From contig NC_087062.1 in assembly GCF_963678635.1 (NCBI RefSeq), forward strand, positions 54,014,473-54,074,472: a stretch of DNA of 60,000 bases, given 5' to 3'. The notes beneath the pieces were generated by a model. The model worked only from the letters and a program-made list of their open reading frames with translations, ran no database searches and was not told the DNA's origin. Each line of letters starts with the position of its first letter. Position 1 is the stretch's first letter. Both the position numbers and the translations under genes were made by a program. Below are positions 1 through 10,269 of this stretch, one piece after another. Source of the stretch: Symsagittifera roscoffensis. Its lineage: Eukaryota > Xenacoelomorpha > Acoela > Convolutidae.

Positions 1-1021
1 GAAGTTATCTTTCGCGTCCTCTTAAAGATCAGTTACCCTTTTTTCATCGTACAAAAAAAAGATTTTAACAAAACACCCAGTGTAATTTTAAACAACGAGC
101 CTCTCCCTCCAAACCAAAAACCCAAAAATTTTAGGGGTTACTTTTGACCCAAGCTTATGCTTTGCTGCACACTGTAAAAGATCCGCTGACAAGGCTCGCC
201 GCAGGATAGGTGTCCTGAAAGCGTTGGCGGAATCCTCTTGCGGGCAGTCTAAAGTAGCCCTCCTTTTAACCTACAAAGCCTTAATACGCCCCATTTTAGA
301 TTATGCCTCCCCTGCCTGGTCACATGCCGCCAGCAAAACCTCCATTAATCACCTTCAGGTTACCCAAAATCAAGCCCTTAGAGTTTTTACCGGATTAACA
401 CTCATGAGTTCCACTGCCCACCTGCACAGTGAGGTCGAGATCCTCAATGATCCAAATCACACTCTTTTAACCTCTCCATTTTTTTATGCCACGTCAAGTT
501 CGACAATCGATTTCCATCACTTTCAAAGAAGATATTGACTCCGTTTTAACCAATCTTAACCCTTCACTCAATCTTAATAACCCAAAAGAAGTTTCTACCT
601 TCGTTTTTAACCACCACAAGTACCTTTTGAATCACAACCACACAAATTTAGCAACTAAGTTCCTCGCAAAAATCCCTCCCTCTAAAGTAATTTGTATACC
701 ACTCCATAAGGTCGACCCCACAGAAAAATCTCTCCTAAAAACTACCCACTGTAAACTCTCCCAACTCCGGTCTGGTAACAGCCTGCTTTTAAACACATAC
801 CACTCCCGAGTAAACAACCAAGTTTCCCCACTATGCCCGGACTGTCACCTAGCACCCCAAACTAGTCACATTTTCATCTGTCACATTTTTGACAGCGCCA
901 AGAATCCCTCTCCACTCACTCCCGCAGACCTGTAGCTTAGGTCGGTGGAAGTTGCGAAATTCCTTAGCCTGGAGAAGGACGAGCCCAACCCGACCAACGT
1001 GGGCTAATGAATGAATGAATG
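1..1021 (+). mobile_element. 3' fragment of an I/Jockey-superfamily LINE
   Basis: The translation shows the post-RT region typical of these LINEs: a GVTFDP motif near 138, then ALIRPILDYASPAW at 271-312. It ends with a Cys-His cluster (CPDC near 836, CHIF near 880) and a VEVAKFL motif near 946. The frame changes around 480, and a TAG at 933-935 replaces what is probably Trp in an L-W-S/R motif, so the copy is dead. It ends in a short (AATG)n tail at about 1005-1021, as expected at a LINE 3' terminus. The RT catalytic part would lie left of the window. Superfamily level is fairly sure; the clade is not. Confidence 0.75.
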
Positions 1022-1240
1022 TGCTATTTCACGCTCTGTATATCCTAATTATTTGTATTTGTATTTCTTGTTTTGTTTTTATACTTTTTGTAATATACTT
1101 TCAAGGGTAACTGAGGTAATTAAATCTTATACTGCTACTACATGTAAACTTTAATTTCACGCTTATTGTAGTGTATTTCCGCCTGTTATAGGTATCAGGA
1201 CCTTATATGTTAGTTATTGTATATGTGCCTTTCATATTGA

Positions 1241-1445
1241 AAAAATGGATCAAGTTAACATCCTCCCTCCCTCCCCCCCCCCCCTCAAGTTAAGATCTTC
1301 CACCCCCAGCATTTAATTTGCAGTAAATTTATTAAGCGCTGCATGTATAATGCTCGCTTCTGATTGGCTGAAAATTCCTAACTTCGAACCAAGTTAACAT
1401 CCCCCCCAAACGGCTTGGGGGGGGGGGGGTGAGGATGTTAAATTG
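1241..1445. repeat. poly-C / poly-G inverted repeat
   Basis: CAAGTTAACATCC followed by a C tract occurs near 1250-1286. It recurs at 1390-1407, followed after a few bases by a G tract (1417-1429) and the reverse complement GAGGATGTTAA. The second copy is a near-perfect hairpin with C7 and G13 arms. It could fold into a hairpin or a G-quadruplex, and it could also be a favoured assembly-error site. Confidence 0.6.
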
Positions 1446-1559
1446 GTCCGAAAAAATGTATAGTTGTACCTCTTGAAAGAAACAACAGTTTACCCTACCA
1501 AGTTTTCTTGCCTTCTGCGATCAAATTTAGGTCTAGCTACCAACACTACAACTGATCAG

Positions 1560-1995
1560 CGGCCAACCAACCTATCTACAGCGGATTTGCACCGGCCGAA
1601 GACGACTAAAACAGCTTCAACAACAACATGCCGAGCAGAACACTCCCTAAAAATACTTCAGGATCACTCGTCTAGAAATACTTCTAAAGAGCATCGAAAG
1701 ATCAACCGACGGCGGCAATCATAGACGCTACGATGATTGCGCGCTTGAGATCTGGCCACAGCTTGAAGTTGGCAGCCTATCGGCACCTCATGAACCCAGC
1801 CGAAGACCCCACCTGCCCGAAATGTCACGAAGCCCCGGAAACGCTAGAACACTGGTTACTGGAATGTCCCAGAACAATAGCAGCAAGACAAGAAATTTTT
1901 GGCACAACTGACGTGGGACTAGCCATTCTATCTCAAGATCCACACGGAACTACGATGCTGGCGAAGAGATGCCTTTAAGAGCTCCCTTCGGCATA
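1560..1995 (+). mobile_element. 3' end of an I-clade LINE
   Basis: The frame 1733-1978 reads ARLRSGHSLKLAAYRHL, then CPKC...HWLLECP. This is the zinc-binding C-terminus that follows RNase H in I-clade LINEs. The same motif order recurs at 4790-4900. The upstream part (1560-1725) is out of frame and degenerate. The AACAAACAAACAACAA tract after the stop is probably the simple-repeat tail. Inactive. Confidence 0.65.
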
Positions 1996-2109
1996 ACCAC
2001 AATCAACAAACAAACAACAACGGCAGCAATGTTTTTTTTCTATATCTCTGACATCTCGAAGGACATGAAAGATTCCTGAAGACGCAACAATACTGATGAC
2101 GCAACACAT

Positions 2110-3290
2110 AGTATCTCGTGGACCACCCACTAGAAGACGAAGCATCGGAAAGTCTGATCAAACGATTCACCGATATCGAAGATCAACATGACTTCATTGA
2201 TGGCTTCAACCAAATGGTTTAAAACAAAACGCCACCAGCAATTTCAACGATAGCCAAAACAGCTTTACCTGGCGACCAGAACTTCCATCAAGCCTTCTCA
2301 TTGTTCATGGTTTTGAGGATGACAATAGTATCGCAGCAAAATTGCATGAGTTTGTTTTCAGATCATCGACAGGACCAGCCTCAAAGTTTCCTTCCGACAC
2401 AACTCCGCATACTGCCAACCATCTGATAGGATCAACAAATCAACAACATCAACTGACATCCATAAATCAATGCGAGACGCAAACATCTCTTTCGAAAAAC
2501 CTTATTTGAAGGACGCCAATTCAAATCGATCTTAGCAGCAGTTCCTTCCAATGAAACAGTTGACTCATTCGCGCCTCTCCAGCTACAACGCAACGACAGA
2601 CTATATTCGTTTAGACAGACTACATCGAACGAATTTGAAAGCACTTTGAACAAAATCGATGGGTTTCCTTGCAATCAATCATTGAAAACCCACACCAACA
2701 AACTTTGATCACAAAAAATGGTCTTTCAGATTCGACGTACAGCCAGATGACCAGAATTGACAAAAACCCCAAGAAAACGAGCATGTGGTTTGGACTATTC
2801 AAATCTTTAATTCACAGCTAACCAATTCCGAAACAGAAAAGATGACGCACATCTCCGAACACTTACAACTTCAAAGCAAAACTGGGCACCGGGGATATGC
2901 CTGCAAAAGCTCATTCAATGTTTTACGTAGCCCTTATGGAACTACGACGAAGATCAAGAAGATCCAACATCCTTGTGAACAACTACGTTAGCCGACTCCG
3001 CAATGTTTCCCAGCCATTAACTTATCGGACGGACTCCACCATGGACTGATCTACCTTCATCAGCAACTTGGTGTAAACCTTTCAATCACATTTTTTTGGA
3101 TATCCACAATTTGAACTCCATCATTTGACATCCACAATTTATGTGCAGTTTGCAGTGAACAAACTACTACACCACAAACAGCTACGATGGACCCAACCTA
3201 AAACGACTCAAAACATGCAACAGCCTTAGTCTTATGAAAGAAGAAAGAATTTTATTTCTCCAAATCATTTCAAAGTAAGAAACTCCAACA
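2110..3290 (+). pseudogene. decayed coding region, unrecognised protein
   Basis: Patches of plausible coding text run along the plus strand in changing frames: LEDEASESLIKRFTDIEDQH near 2130, MWFGLFKSLIHS near 2783, FYVALMELRRRSRRSN near 2921, and DGPNLKRLKT near 3185. They are separated by stops and shifts. Charge and codon pattern suggest a former protein of a few hundred residues. It lies upstream of, and in the same orientation as, the DNA polymerase relic at 5.9-7.6 kb, so it could be another gene of the same element. No family is recognised. Confidence 0.4.
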
Positions 3291-3299
3291 AAAATTGCA

Positions 3300-3790
3300 G
3301 TTAAAATATACTAGCACCTTACTTTATGAAAAGAGACTCGGAGAGGACAGACAACGGGACTAATGTCCAGTTCACAGTCTGCCCTTAGTCTGTTTGATAT
3401 GATTCTCCATTGTATTGTCAACATTTTGTTGGAGAGAAAAAAATTATGTTTACTCATAATTATTTTGCGAAATAAAGGCTCAAGAAAACTACCTTTTGAT
3501 AGTGGCACTACCAGGCAAATCTGTATTCAGCGCTCAACGCCTACAAGGAGTGAACCCGAGTTGAAGTAAAACATAGTTTGCCTGGTTGAACAAGCTAACA
3601 AACATTTTTCTAATGGTACCAAAATTCAGTGTTTTTTTGTTTTCACATTTTTGTTTGCTCAGAAAAGTTTCGAGACAAAGAGGCAAAGAGAAGTTTTCTG
3701 CAAAATCACGATTTGTAGCGTCAGAAGAATTAGTCCAAAGTTAAGCGAAGAAAGAAAAAAAAACAGGAAAAACATCAATGTACTCTTATG
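3300..3790. other. AT-rich interval without a recognisable gene
   Basis: Only short unrelated open frames are present, with no coding signature and no clear repeat. Confidence 0.4.
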
Positions 3791-3792
3791 CG

Positions 3793-4250
3793 GAATTTAG
3801 TAACTTGGTTTCAAACACAAAATTTATGTTTTGACCCCATTTTTGGACCCACTATTTGGCGTAGGTTCATTGTTTTAAATATATGAATCCAATGAATAAA
3901 TTTTTTCCAGTTAGTTCGCTGTTGTTGAGCATATAGCTGTCTTTGATATCGTGAGAGCAATTCTTAACTTGTTCTTCAGTTGAGGAATTTGAATATTTAG
4001 ATAGAACTCAATAGAATCCAATGAATTTAGTAACTTGGTTTCAAACACAAAATTTATCTGTTGTGACCCCATTTTTGGACCCACTATTTGGCGTAGGTTC
4101 ATTGTTTTAAATATATGAATCCAATGAATAAATTTTTTCCAGTTAGTTCACTGTTGTTGAGCATATAGCTGTCTTTGATATCGTGATAGCAATTCTTAAC
4201 TTGTTCTTTAGTTGAGGAATTTGAATATTTAGATAGACCTTCGATTTCCC
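3793..4250. repeat. tandem duplication, ~230-bp unit, two copies
   Basis: A block starting GAATTTAGTAACTTGG at 3793 recurs at 4023 and carries on with only scattered differences (a few substitutions and a small indel) to about 4243. The two copies are head to tail. The near-identity suggests a recent duplication. No coding content. Confidence 0.9.
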
Positions 4251-4365
4251 TGAAAAAGTTATAAAGGTGGGCACCTCTAAATCTACAAGTGTTTTTCAAG
4301 ATTGTGTTTACAAAAAAACTTCCGACGTTTCGTTTATAGAACGCTTAGTCATCCGCGCAGAATTT

Positions 4366-4530
4366 TCAAATGAAAACATATCGTTCAAAGCCAATTCGTT
4401 TCCAAGAAAGACTATGCTTCAACTGCCTGGGACCACACCAAGTGAAAATTGCCCATCAAATCATACGTGCCATTCATTTGAACAGCAGCATCATTCTTCC
4501 TTACACGACAATCAGCAACAGCAGCAAATC
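4366..4530 (+). mobile_element. BEL/Pao-like gag zinc-knuckle fragment
   Basis: The frame starting near 4370 gives RLCFNCLGPHQVK. After a one-frame shift the next frame continues as NCPSNHTC then QQHHSSLHD. Together these fit the double Cys-His knuckle of BEL/Pao elements (CxxCLxxxH...C, C...HHxLLH). Only this scrap is present, and it runs directly into LINE RNase H sequence. The assignment rests on motif resemblance and one inferred frameshift. Confidence 0.5.
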
Positions 4531-4534
4531 GCCC

Positions 4535-5050
4535 ATGACATCCAACTCCCTAGACGAGCTCAAGCCGGAGGTAACGATCTAATGGATACCGGGTAATTTC
4601 AACATTCTCGGAAACGAAAAGGCCGACCGTTTAGCCAACGAAGCCGCCGCTTTGAATGACGGTCCGGAGGCGACCTCTTGTGACGCAGCATAATCCATGT
4701 ATGCACTGCCGCAGTTTACTCGCAAATATCGCAAGCAAGGGACGGAAAGACCTATCGATACAATATAGAAGCCAACTTCCTTGCCAGAATAAGAGCGGGC
4801 CACAGCTACAAATTTAACGCCTAAAGACACTTACTGGTTCCAACCACGGACCCAATCTGTACGCGATGCGGCGAAAATAACGACACAATGGCCCAGCAGT
4901 CTTCCACATGAAACATTGAATCTTTGGAAAACAGAATATTGAACTCTCTATCTTGACAGAGGATGCAGACCGGTCGATACAGCTAGCAAGAGCATCCCTA
5001 GGGTGCCCTTGACTGCCATAACACAACAACAACAACAACAACAACGCAAC
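4535..5050 (+). mobile_element. I-clade LINE 3' end (RNase H and C-terminus)
   Basis: WIPGNFNILGNEKADRLANEAAAL at 4582-4653 (with one stop) is the end of an RNase H domain; the GNEKAD segment holds the catalytic Asp. It is followed by ARIRAGHSYKFNA and ICTRCGENND near 4855-4885, the same C-terminal motifs as in the copy at 1733. Several stops and shifts break it. It ends in a (CAA)n tract at 5021-5045, a typical tail. Confidence 0.75.
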
Positions 5051-5059
5051 AGTAGCGTT

Positions 5060-5720
5060 CGCATCGATTCAACTCAAATCAGCAGCCGAACCTGTCAATC
5101 CACCTCGCCCGCCAGGAAGACGATCACGAATAAACAGCTCGTTACTACTTCTCATTCCAGTGACTTGCGACAGAAGAACCTGCACTTGAATGTATACGCT
5201 TTTCTTGACAATGAAAGCTTACACCACTACAATTCACAAATTACAGTGAGACATCCCGAACTCCCTGAAACCAATCACGAAGAAGAAATTCTTATCAGAT
5301 GATTCTTTGACTCTCAGAAAATCGACACCCGCACCGTCTCTGTGGAGAAATCAAAAGATCCTCATTAAACAACATGATGATTTAAACAGAATTTGCAGTC
5401 AGTATTAACATTTACGGGGCATTTGTTTTCTCAATTTCAGGAACTCGATAGGTCCAGTGATAGGAACGACCACATGGACATCATCAGCCTACAGACGAGT
5501 ATCAAAGGAAAAGGCGTTCTTCGAGATGCTTTCATATAACTTGGATGGCCCATGCCGGACTGAATAATGACATCACAGCTTTCATAACACATCAGCTTCA
5601 GCGACAGTAAGAGAGCTCGACAAAAGACATTAAAAAGCCGAACTTCGCACCAGCTTCTAGAGAATGGAAACTTAACTCTCAAGGACTACAATGATTACCC
5701 CCAAAAATTGGTTATTGGAG
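5060..5720 (+). pseudogene. decayed coding text upstream of the DNA polymerase relic
   Basis: Readable pieces are ITVRHPELPETNHEEEILIR (5239-5300), VSINIYGAFVFS near 5400-5435 and MDIISLQTSIKGKGVLRDAF near 5473-5532, in shifting frames. They sit just before the polymerase relic in the same orientation and may be its N-terminal region or a neighbouring gene of the same element. Family not recognised. Confidence 0.4.
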
Positions 5721-5879
5721 GACTTGATCAACAAATTGCGTTGAACAAGCTACGTATTCAATCATTTCCTCTAACAAGATTCGAAAATTAATATTATTTG
5801 AAAAGCATCCGGGAACACAGTATAACCACAATCTAAGACTTCTTCCGATAGCATAACAACAAAAATGTTCCTTTTACTC

Positions 5880-7645
5880 TTCAAGACATGCAAAAATTGA
5901 TCGAGTTCTACCATAATAAGGGAATCGACATGTTGAAACTGGGGTTCACACTTCCACATCTAGCACATATCTGCTTACACAAATGGATAAAACAGAAAAT
6001 CATCAGTTTTTTAAGGTGATAAGGATTTGTGTAAGAAAATAAGAGAAGACATGACAGGTGGACCATTAATAGATTTTACGCGAAGAACAGTTATCGATCA
6101 AACCTATATTCGTATCTCGTCAAAGGTATGCAAGGTAGTCGGAAATGACGCTAGCCAATTATATCCATTCTCAATGTGTCAGGAGGTACCAACCATACTT
6201 TACACAAGATAGCAGTTTGAATCGGCAACTGAACGGTTCAAGGCTAGATAAAACAGAACGCCAAATTTCGACAACATGGTAAGGACCTTTTATCAAGAAT
6301 CAAGACAGAGGTTAAAAAGTTAAGTTTCTATACAATCGGAAAGCACAAAAATGAAAATGGTTGCTGTGATCACTGTAAAACAGTATTCGAAGATATAGCT
6401 TGCTACTATCACTGCTGATTCTGTCAACAATTCCGTAAACCTTTAAGGGGCAAATAAATTTTGGGAGGGAAACTTAAAACCGGAAATGGATGAGTTGAGA
6501 CAAGGGTATATAACAGAAAAGGCTAGAAAACTCAGGAAATGTGGGAATGCGAGTAGTGGTAGTAATGTAAAAGATCCTACACTCAGGAATCAGGAACCAT
6601 GCCAAGACACATTTTTCCTTCAAAAGATCCGGAAGGATATTGGAAAATAAAAGCAAAGCTCTGCCAATGAAAATGAAAACGTAACAGTCATCACTTCCTT
6701 TCATTACTTCTATCTCGAACTTGCACTTCACTGAACAAAAAATTATAGGATTAATCAGTGCACTCCCAGGAAACGCTTCAACGTCTTTGCTCGATCTGTT
6801 GTCGATGCTGGACCAAAATGAGGAGAGCCACCTCTCTGGAGTTGTTGCTGAGTCGAAGCTTTTGGGTAACAGTTCGTACGGTTATCAAATCATGAACAGA
6901 TCCAGAAACACAAAAACCAAAAACATCAGCAATGAAGACAAACGAAACAAAAATTAAGACGTTTTTCAAACCATTGAATGTTGTGAAAAAAAAATTATGA
7001 AAAGTGGAATTATTAAAATCAACCATTGAATACAGAGAACCAATTACTGTAGGAGTTTTTATTCTTCAGTTTTTACACTTCAATTTTTTTCTTCAGTTTT
7101 GCGATGAAACAAGTTCGGAAGCTGGAAATGAATACAGACTTTTTGTATCTAGCATTATCAGAAGAGAAGTTAGACGATTGTATATTACATAGGAAATTTC
7201 ATTGGACAAAATTGCGCCGAAATGACTGCAAATATGTTTTTATAGCCGATGCAAAGAAAAACATTTTACCGCATATATGCTGCGCTGTTCAATAAAAGAA
7301 TGATAAACGAGAACCAGTACTACTCACAGAAGAAATTTGCTGCACTGAAATGTTGTGCCTAGGCAGCAAAACGTATTGCTGCTATAATAAAAAGACTCGC
7401 AATCTCAAATTTAAAAGCAAAAGATTCAACAAAGGAATTTTTCATGATTCTGGGGATAGATCAATGTCCAAATAGGCACGCTATAATGAATTTTTGATGC
7501 AGCTATATAGTTGAAGTCGACGAATTGGGGATTGAAAACCACCAGAATTTAGTCGTAACATATGCAACAAAATTACTTAGTTACTTTACCCGAAAAGGGA
7601 AGTTCTTAATGATGAAATCAATGCTAAACTATTGAATTTGAGATC
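5880..7645 (+). pseudogene. family-B DNA polymerase relic, Maverick/Polinton type
   Basis: Ordered motifs of the protein-primed DNA polymerase B family can be read across frames: EFYHNKGIDMLKLG at about 5902-5943, REDMTGGP at 6042-6065, then NDASQLYPFSM (motif A, D-x2-SLYP-like) at 6144-6176. LLGNSSYGYQIM near 6859-6894 fits motif B (K-x-NSxYG). LEMNTDFLYLALSEE at 7117-7161 corresponds to motif C, where the expected D-T-D-S has become N-T-D-F. A Cys-rich C-terminal stretch (EICCTEMLCLGSKTYCC) follows at about 7331-7381. At least five stops or frameshifts and the changed motif C make it inactive. The order of motifs is good evidence for the family; the element type is inferred, since no integrase, capsid or terminal repeats were found. 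Confidence 0.7.
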
Positions 7646-7649
7646 TAAC

Positions 7650-8400
7650 GTACGATTCATACGTAGATTTAAAGTACGTTTCATACGATTCAGTGAATTA
7701 TAATTATATTGCAATTAAGTTCTTCTGAAAAACCTTTTTTTCTTTGAAGTTTCAGTCAGTTCCAACATAATTTCAGTTGGTTCGAAAAAAAAACATCTTA
7801 ATGCATATGATCTTAAAAATTCTTGAAGAAGATCTTAAACATTGCTGTATTGGCAAATTCGGGCGCCGAATTTTTTTTTAAAAATGACTAACTCAATTTT
7901 ACTATCTCAAACCTCGTACCTTTTTACATGGCAAGAGCTATTACTGGTTTGAATACATGGGAAACTCTTATCTCCTATCTTATTACATAGCCTACAGACC
8001 GGATGTCTATAACCTGTCTTAATACACGGGAGGCTGCAAGTACCCCCTAGCTCTCCTCACACATATACTAGTATCGTGTCTGTTGGGTTATTTTTAAGTG
8101 TGATAACTTGGCGTGGGTTTGGATACATTAAGGAAAAATGTTATGAATGTTTAAAACAAGTTCACGAATTAGAATTTCGGGTGAATTTTCGCATTTTTTT
8201 AAAAAGAAACTGCTCTTTATGAGTACAAAAACATGAAAAATACTAAAATACTGTACACGAAGACTGAAAACACAGTAACTCCATTTTAGAAATTAAAAAA
8301 CATTCTAGCCTGTTCGTTGCACGTTTGCTATTACAAGTTCGTTATTCGAGAGTATAACTTGCAAAACACTTAAATTAGACAAGAATGTGATCTTCAACGT
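7650..8400. other. AT-rich interval, no gene seen
   Basis: No coding signature. Short similar phrases (TACATGGCAAGAGC, TACATGGGAAACTC, TACACGGGAGGC) occur between 7925 and 8035 and may be an old degenerate tandem repeat. Confidence 0.4.
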
Positions 8401-8410
8401 TTTGGATTTT

Positions 8411-8765
8411 TTAAAATTTAAGTTTTTGTATCTCGAAAACTACAAGGATTTGAGAAATGCGATTTGGAGGTAGTATTCGCAACCCCTGAGAGTACCCTGA
8501 CCGCACCCAACTACAGGGTGAAAATTTCAAATTTCGACAAAAACGAATCGAAAAAAAGAATATAGGAAAACAATAGAAAAAAAGATCGAAAAAGAAGGAT
8601 CGAAAAAAAGATAGAAAGATGCAAAAACAAGGATCGAAAAAAAGACAGAAAAAAAAACTAGAAAAAGGAAGAAAGAAACGATCGAAAAAAGTGTCGAAAA
8701 AGAAGGATCGGAAAAAGACAGAAAAAAGATAGAAAATCCAGATATAGAGAAAAGAAGATTGGAGA
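8411..8765. repeat. diverged repeat unit plus purine-rich GATCGAAAAA minisatellite
   Basis: 8425-8530 is one copy of the ATCTCGAAAACTACAAGG...CCCTGAGAGTACCCTGAC repeat that forms the array at 13.4-16.1 kb. It is followed at 8540-8760 by irregular tandem GATCGAAAAA(G) units on a strongly purine-rich strand. The long minus-strand frame across it is Phe-rich low complexity and is not a gene. Confidence 0.7.
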
Positions 8766-8819
8766 CAACCGTTTGACAGTAGTACTATTTTAAACTGAAT
8801 CGTCGAAACCAAATTGAAA

Positions 8820-9135
8820 GTTAACAAATTAGGAGACGGGTAGACAGATATAACCAATTAAATAAAACAGACAGACAGACAGACTTAATTTAGTCTCGAA
8901 AAAAAAATAACTGAAAAAATGATGACCTTGCGGAAAACTAATTAAGCATTGCAATACATGATATAGCTGAAACATGAAAAAATTCTTTCGTTAAACATGC
9001 AAAATTATTATGCTTAAACATGGGAGATAGCTGTCACTAAACATGGGAGATAGCTGTCACTAGCATTTAAATATAGTATAGATAGATATAGATAGATAGA
9101 TAGATATAGATAGACAGATAGATATAGATAAAAAA
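8820..9135. repeat. dispersed repeat with ACAG and GATA microsatellites
   Basis: TTAGGAGACGGGTAGACAG at 8829, the CTTGCGGAAAAC segment and CATGGGAGATAGCTGTCACT all recur in the same order at 14827-15060. Parts recur again near 14690-14800 and 15990-16110, so this is a dispersed element. It contains (ACAG)n near 8868-8884 and ends in (GATA)n with GATATA variants at about 9075-9130. No coding capacity, so it is non-autonomous or an old remnant. Confidence 0.7.
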
Positions 9136-9345
9136 CGTTAACAAATAAAAACCCCGCAACCTAAATTGATGAAAAAAACGTACTTTAAAAACTTAGACAA
9201 ACTATATCATCCGCTGAAACTGCAGCTTTAAAACTATTCAGTTTGCAACAACTTAGCAACCTTGCATTTTCATTAATTCTGCCGTGCCCAGCTTTTTGCA
9301 TATTACTACATATACCTCTAAGTCAAAAGTCGAACATTAAATTAC

Positions 9346-9721
9346 CTTGTAGTGTTTCGCCCTGCTGCACCGTGTGCTGGAAAAATGAGTCTGTGCATGC
9401 TGTATTCGTAAAGGACCCATAATTTCTGCCACTGCTTTTCACAAGTCGTTTTGGCTGCAAGGCGGATGACGATAACCCCGCATTATTGTAACCCAAATTA
9501 CCCCCCAAGCGCCTCTCTCGCTGGTTCACTGACTCACTATGTGTCATAAACTGTGACTCATAACCACTTGTGCTAAGAGTGTAGTCTATATTGAGTGACC
9601 TCGTCACCTCTTGCTGAACTGCAGGTTTGAACAGAAGAGGTTGTTCCGACATGCTGTCTTGTTTTCCGATCGACTCAATCGAGAAGTTTCCAGCAACCAT
9701 AATACGAAGAAACAGTTGCAA
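9346..9721 (-). CDS. LysM domain protein (LYSMD-like), first coding exon
   Basis: About 125 residues. The end, SGRNYGSFTN...HTVQQGETLQG, matches animal LYSMD proteins: a Ser/Arg-rich cytosolic N-terminus, a YGS phrase, then the start of a single LysM domain (HxVxxGETLQG). The exon stops at a GT donor (CTACAAG/GTAATT; intron begins at 9345), which splits the LysM domain after its first strand. The remaining exons must lie further left; I could not find them among the repeats and they may be outside the window. The start is either 9721 or the Met at 9700. A TTTCAG acceptor at 9824-9825 could define the 5' end. It lies about 550 bp downstream of geminin on the same strand. LYSMD1 and LYSMD2 are the likeliest relatives; which one is unclear. 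Confidence 0.72.
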
Positions 9722-10269
9722 TAAAGTGAACTAAACTTGACCTCACATAGTTTGCAGCTTCAGTGTGCTCGGCTGATCATTGTCCACTAGTCGAATGTCA
9801 TACAAATTGCAGCATAACTAATCCTGAAATGTTTCATAGTACAGTATTGGTTGTCAAATAGTGAAAGTAAATGACATGCACTTACTATTCAAACCACCAG
9901 GCTGATCATCACAGGTTAAAAGAGATCAGTTCATGCTTAGCTGAAATGTCAAATGGATCTAATAAGAGAGAAAAAATATGTATATTTATCAAGCTTCAAA
10001 TGCACAACCAGCAAAACAACTATAAAATCAATTCTTCATCATCACGTAACACGAATTAAGTACAAAATAAAAAAAATAACTGAAACTGAGCTGAACTACA
10101 TAGCACAAAAAAAAACTCAAATAATTTGCACATTCAATATTAATACAAAATCATAATAATAGAATCTAATTAGTAAGGCAATATTTTAGCACGAAAAGTA
10201 GTGTGTTTTGTATTTGCAGTTAAGGCACTAGGAATATGTATTGCAAAGTGAGATAATTGTCTGCTGACT

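Noticed and set aside
8411-8857. 148-residue minus-strand open frame
   Set aside because: Phe/Ser-rich low-complexity translation of a purine-rich minisatellite.
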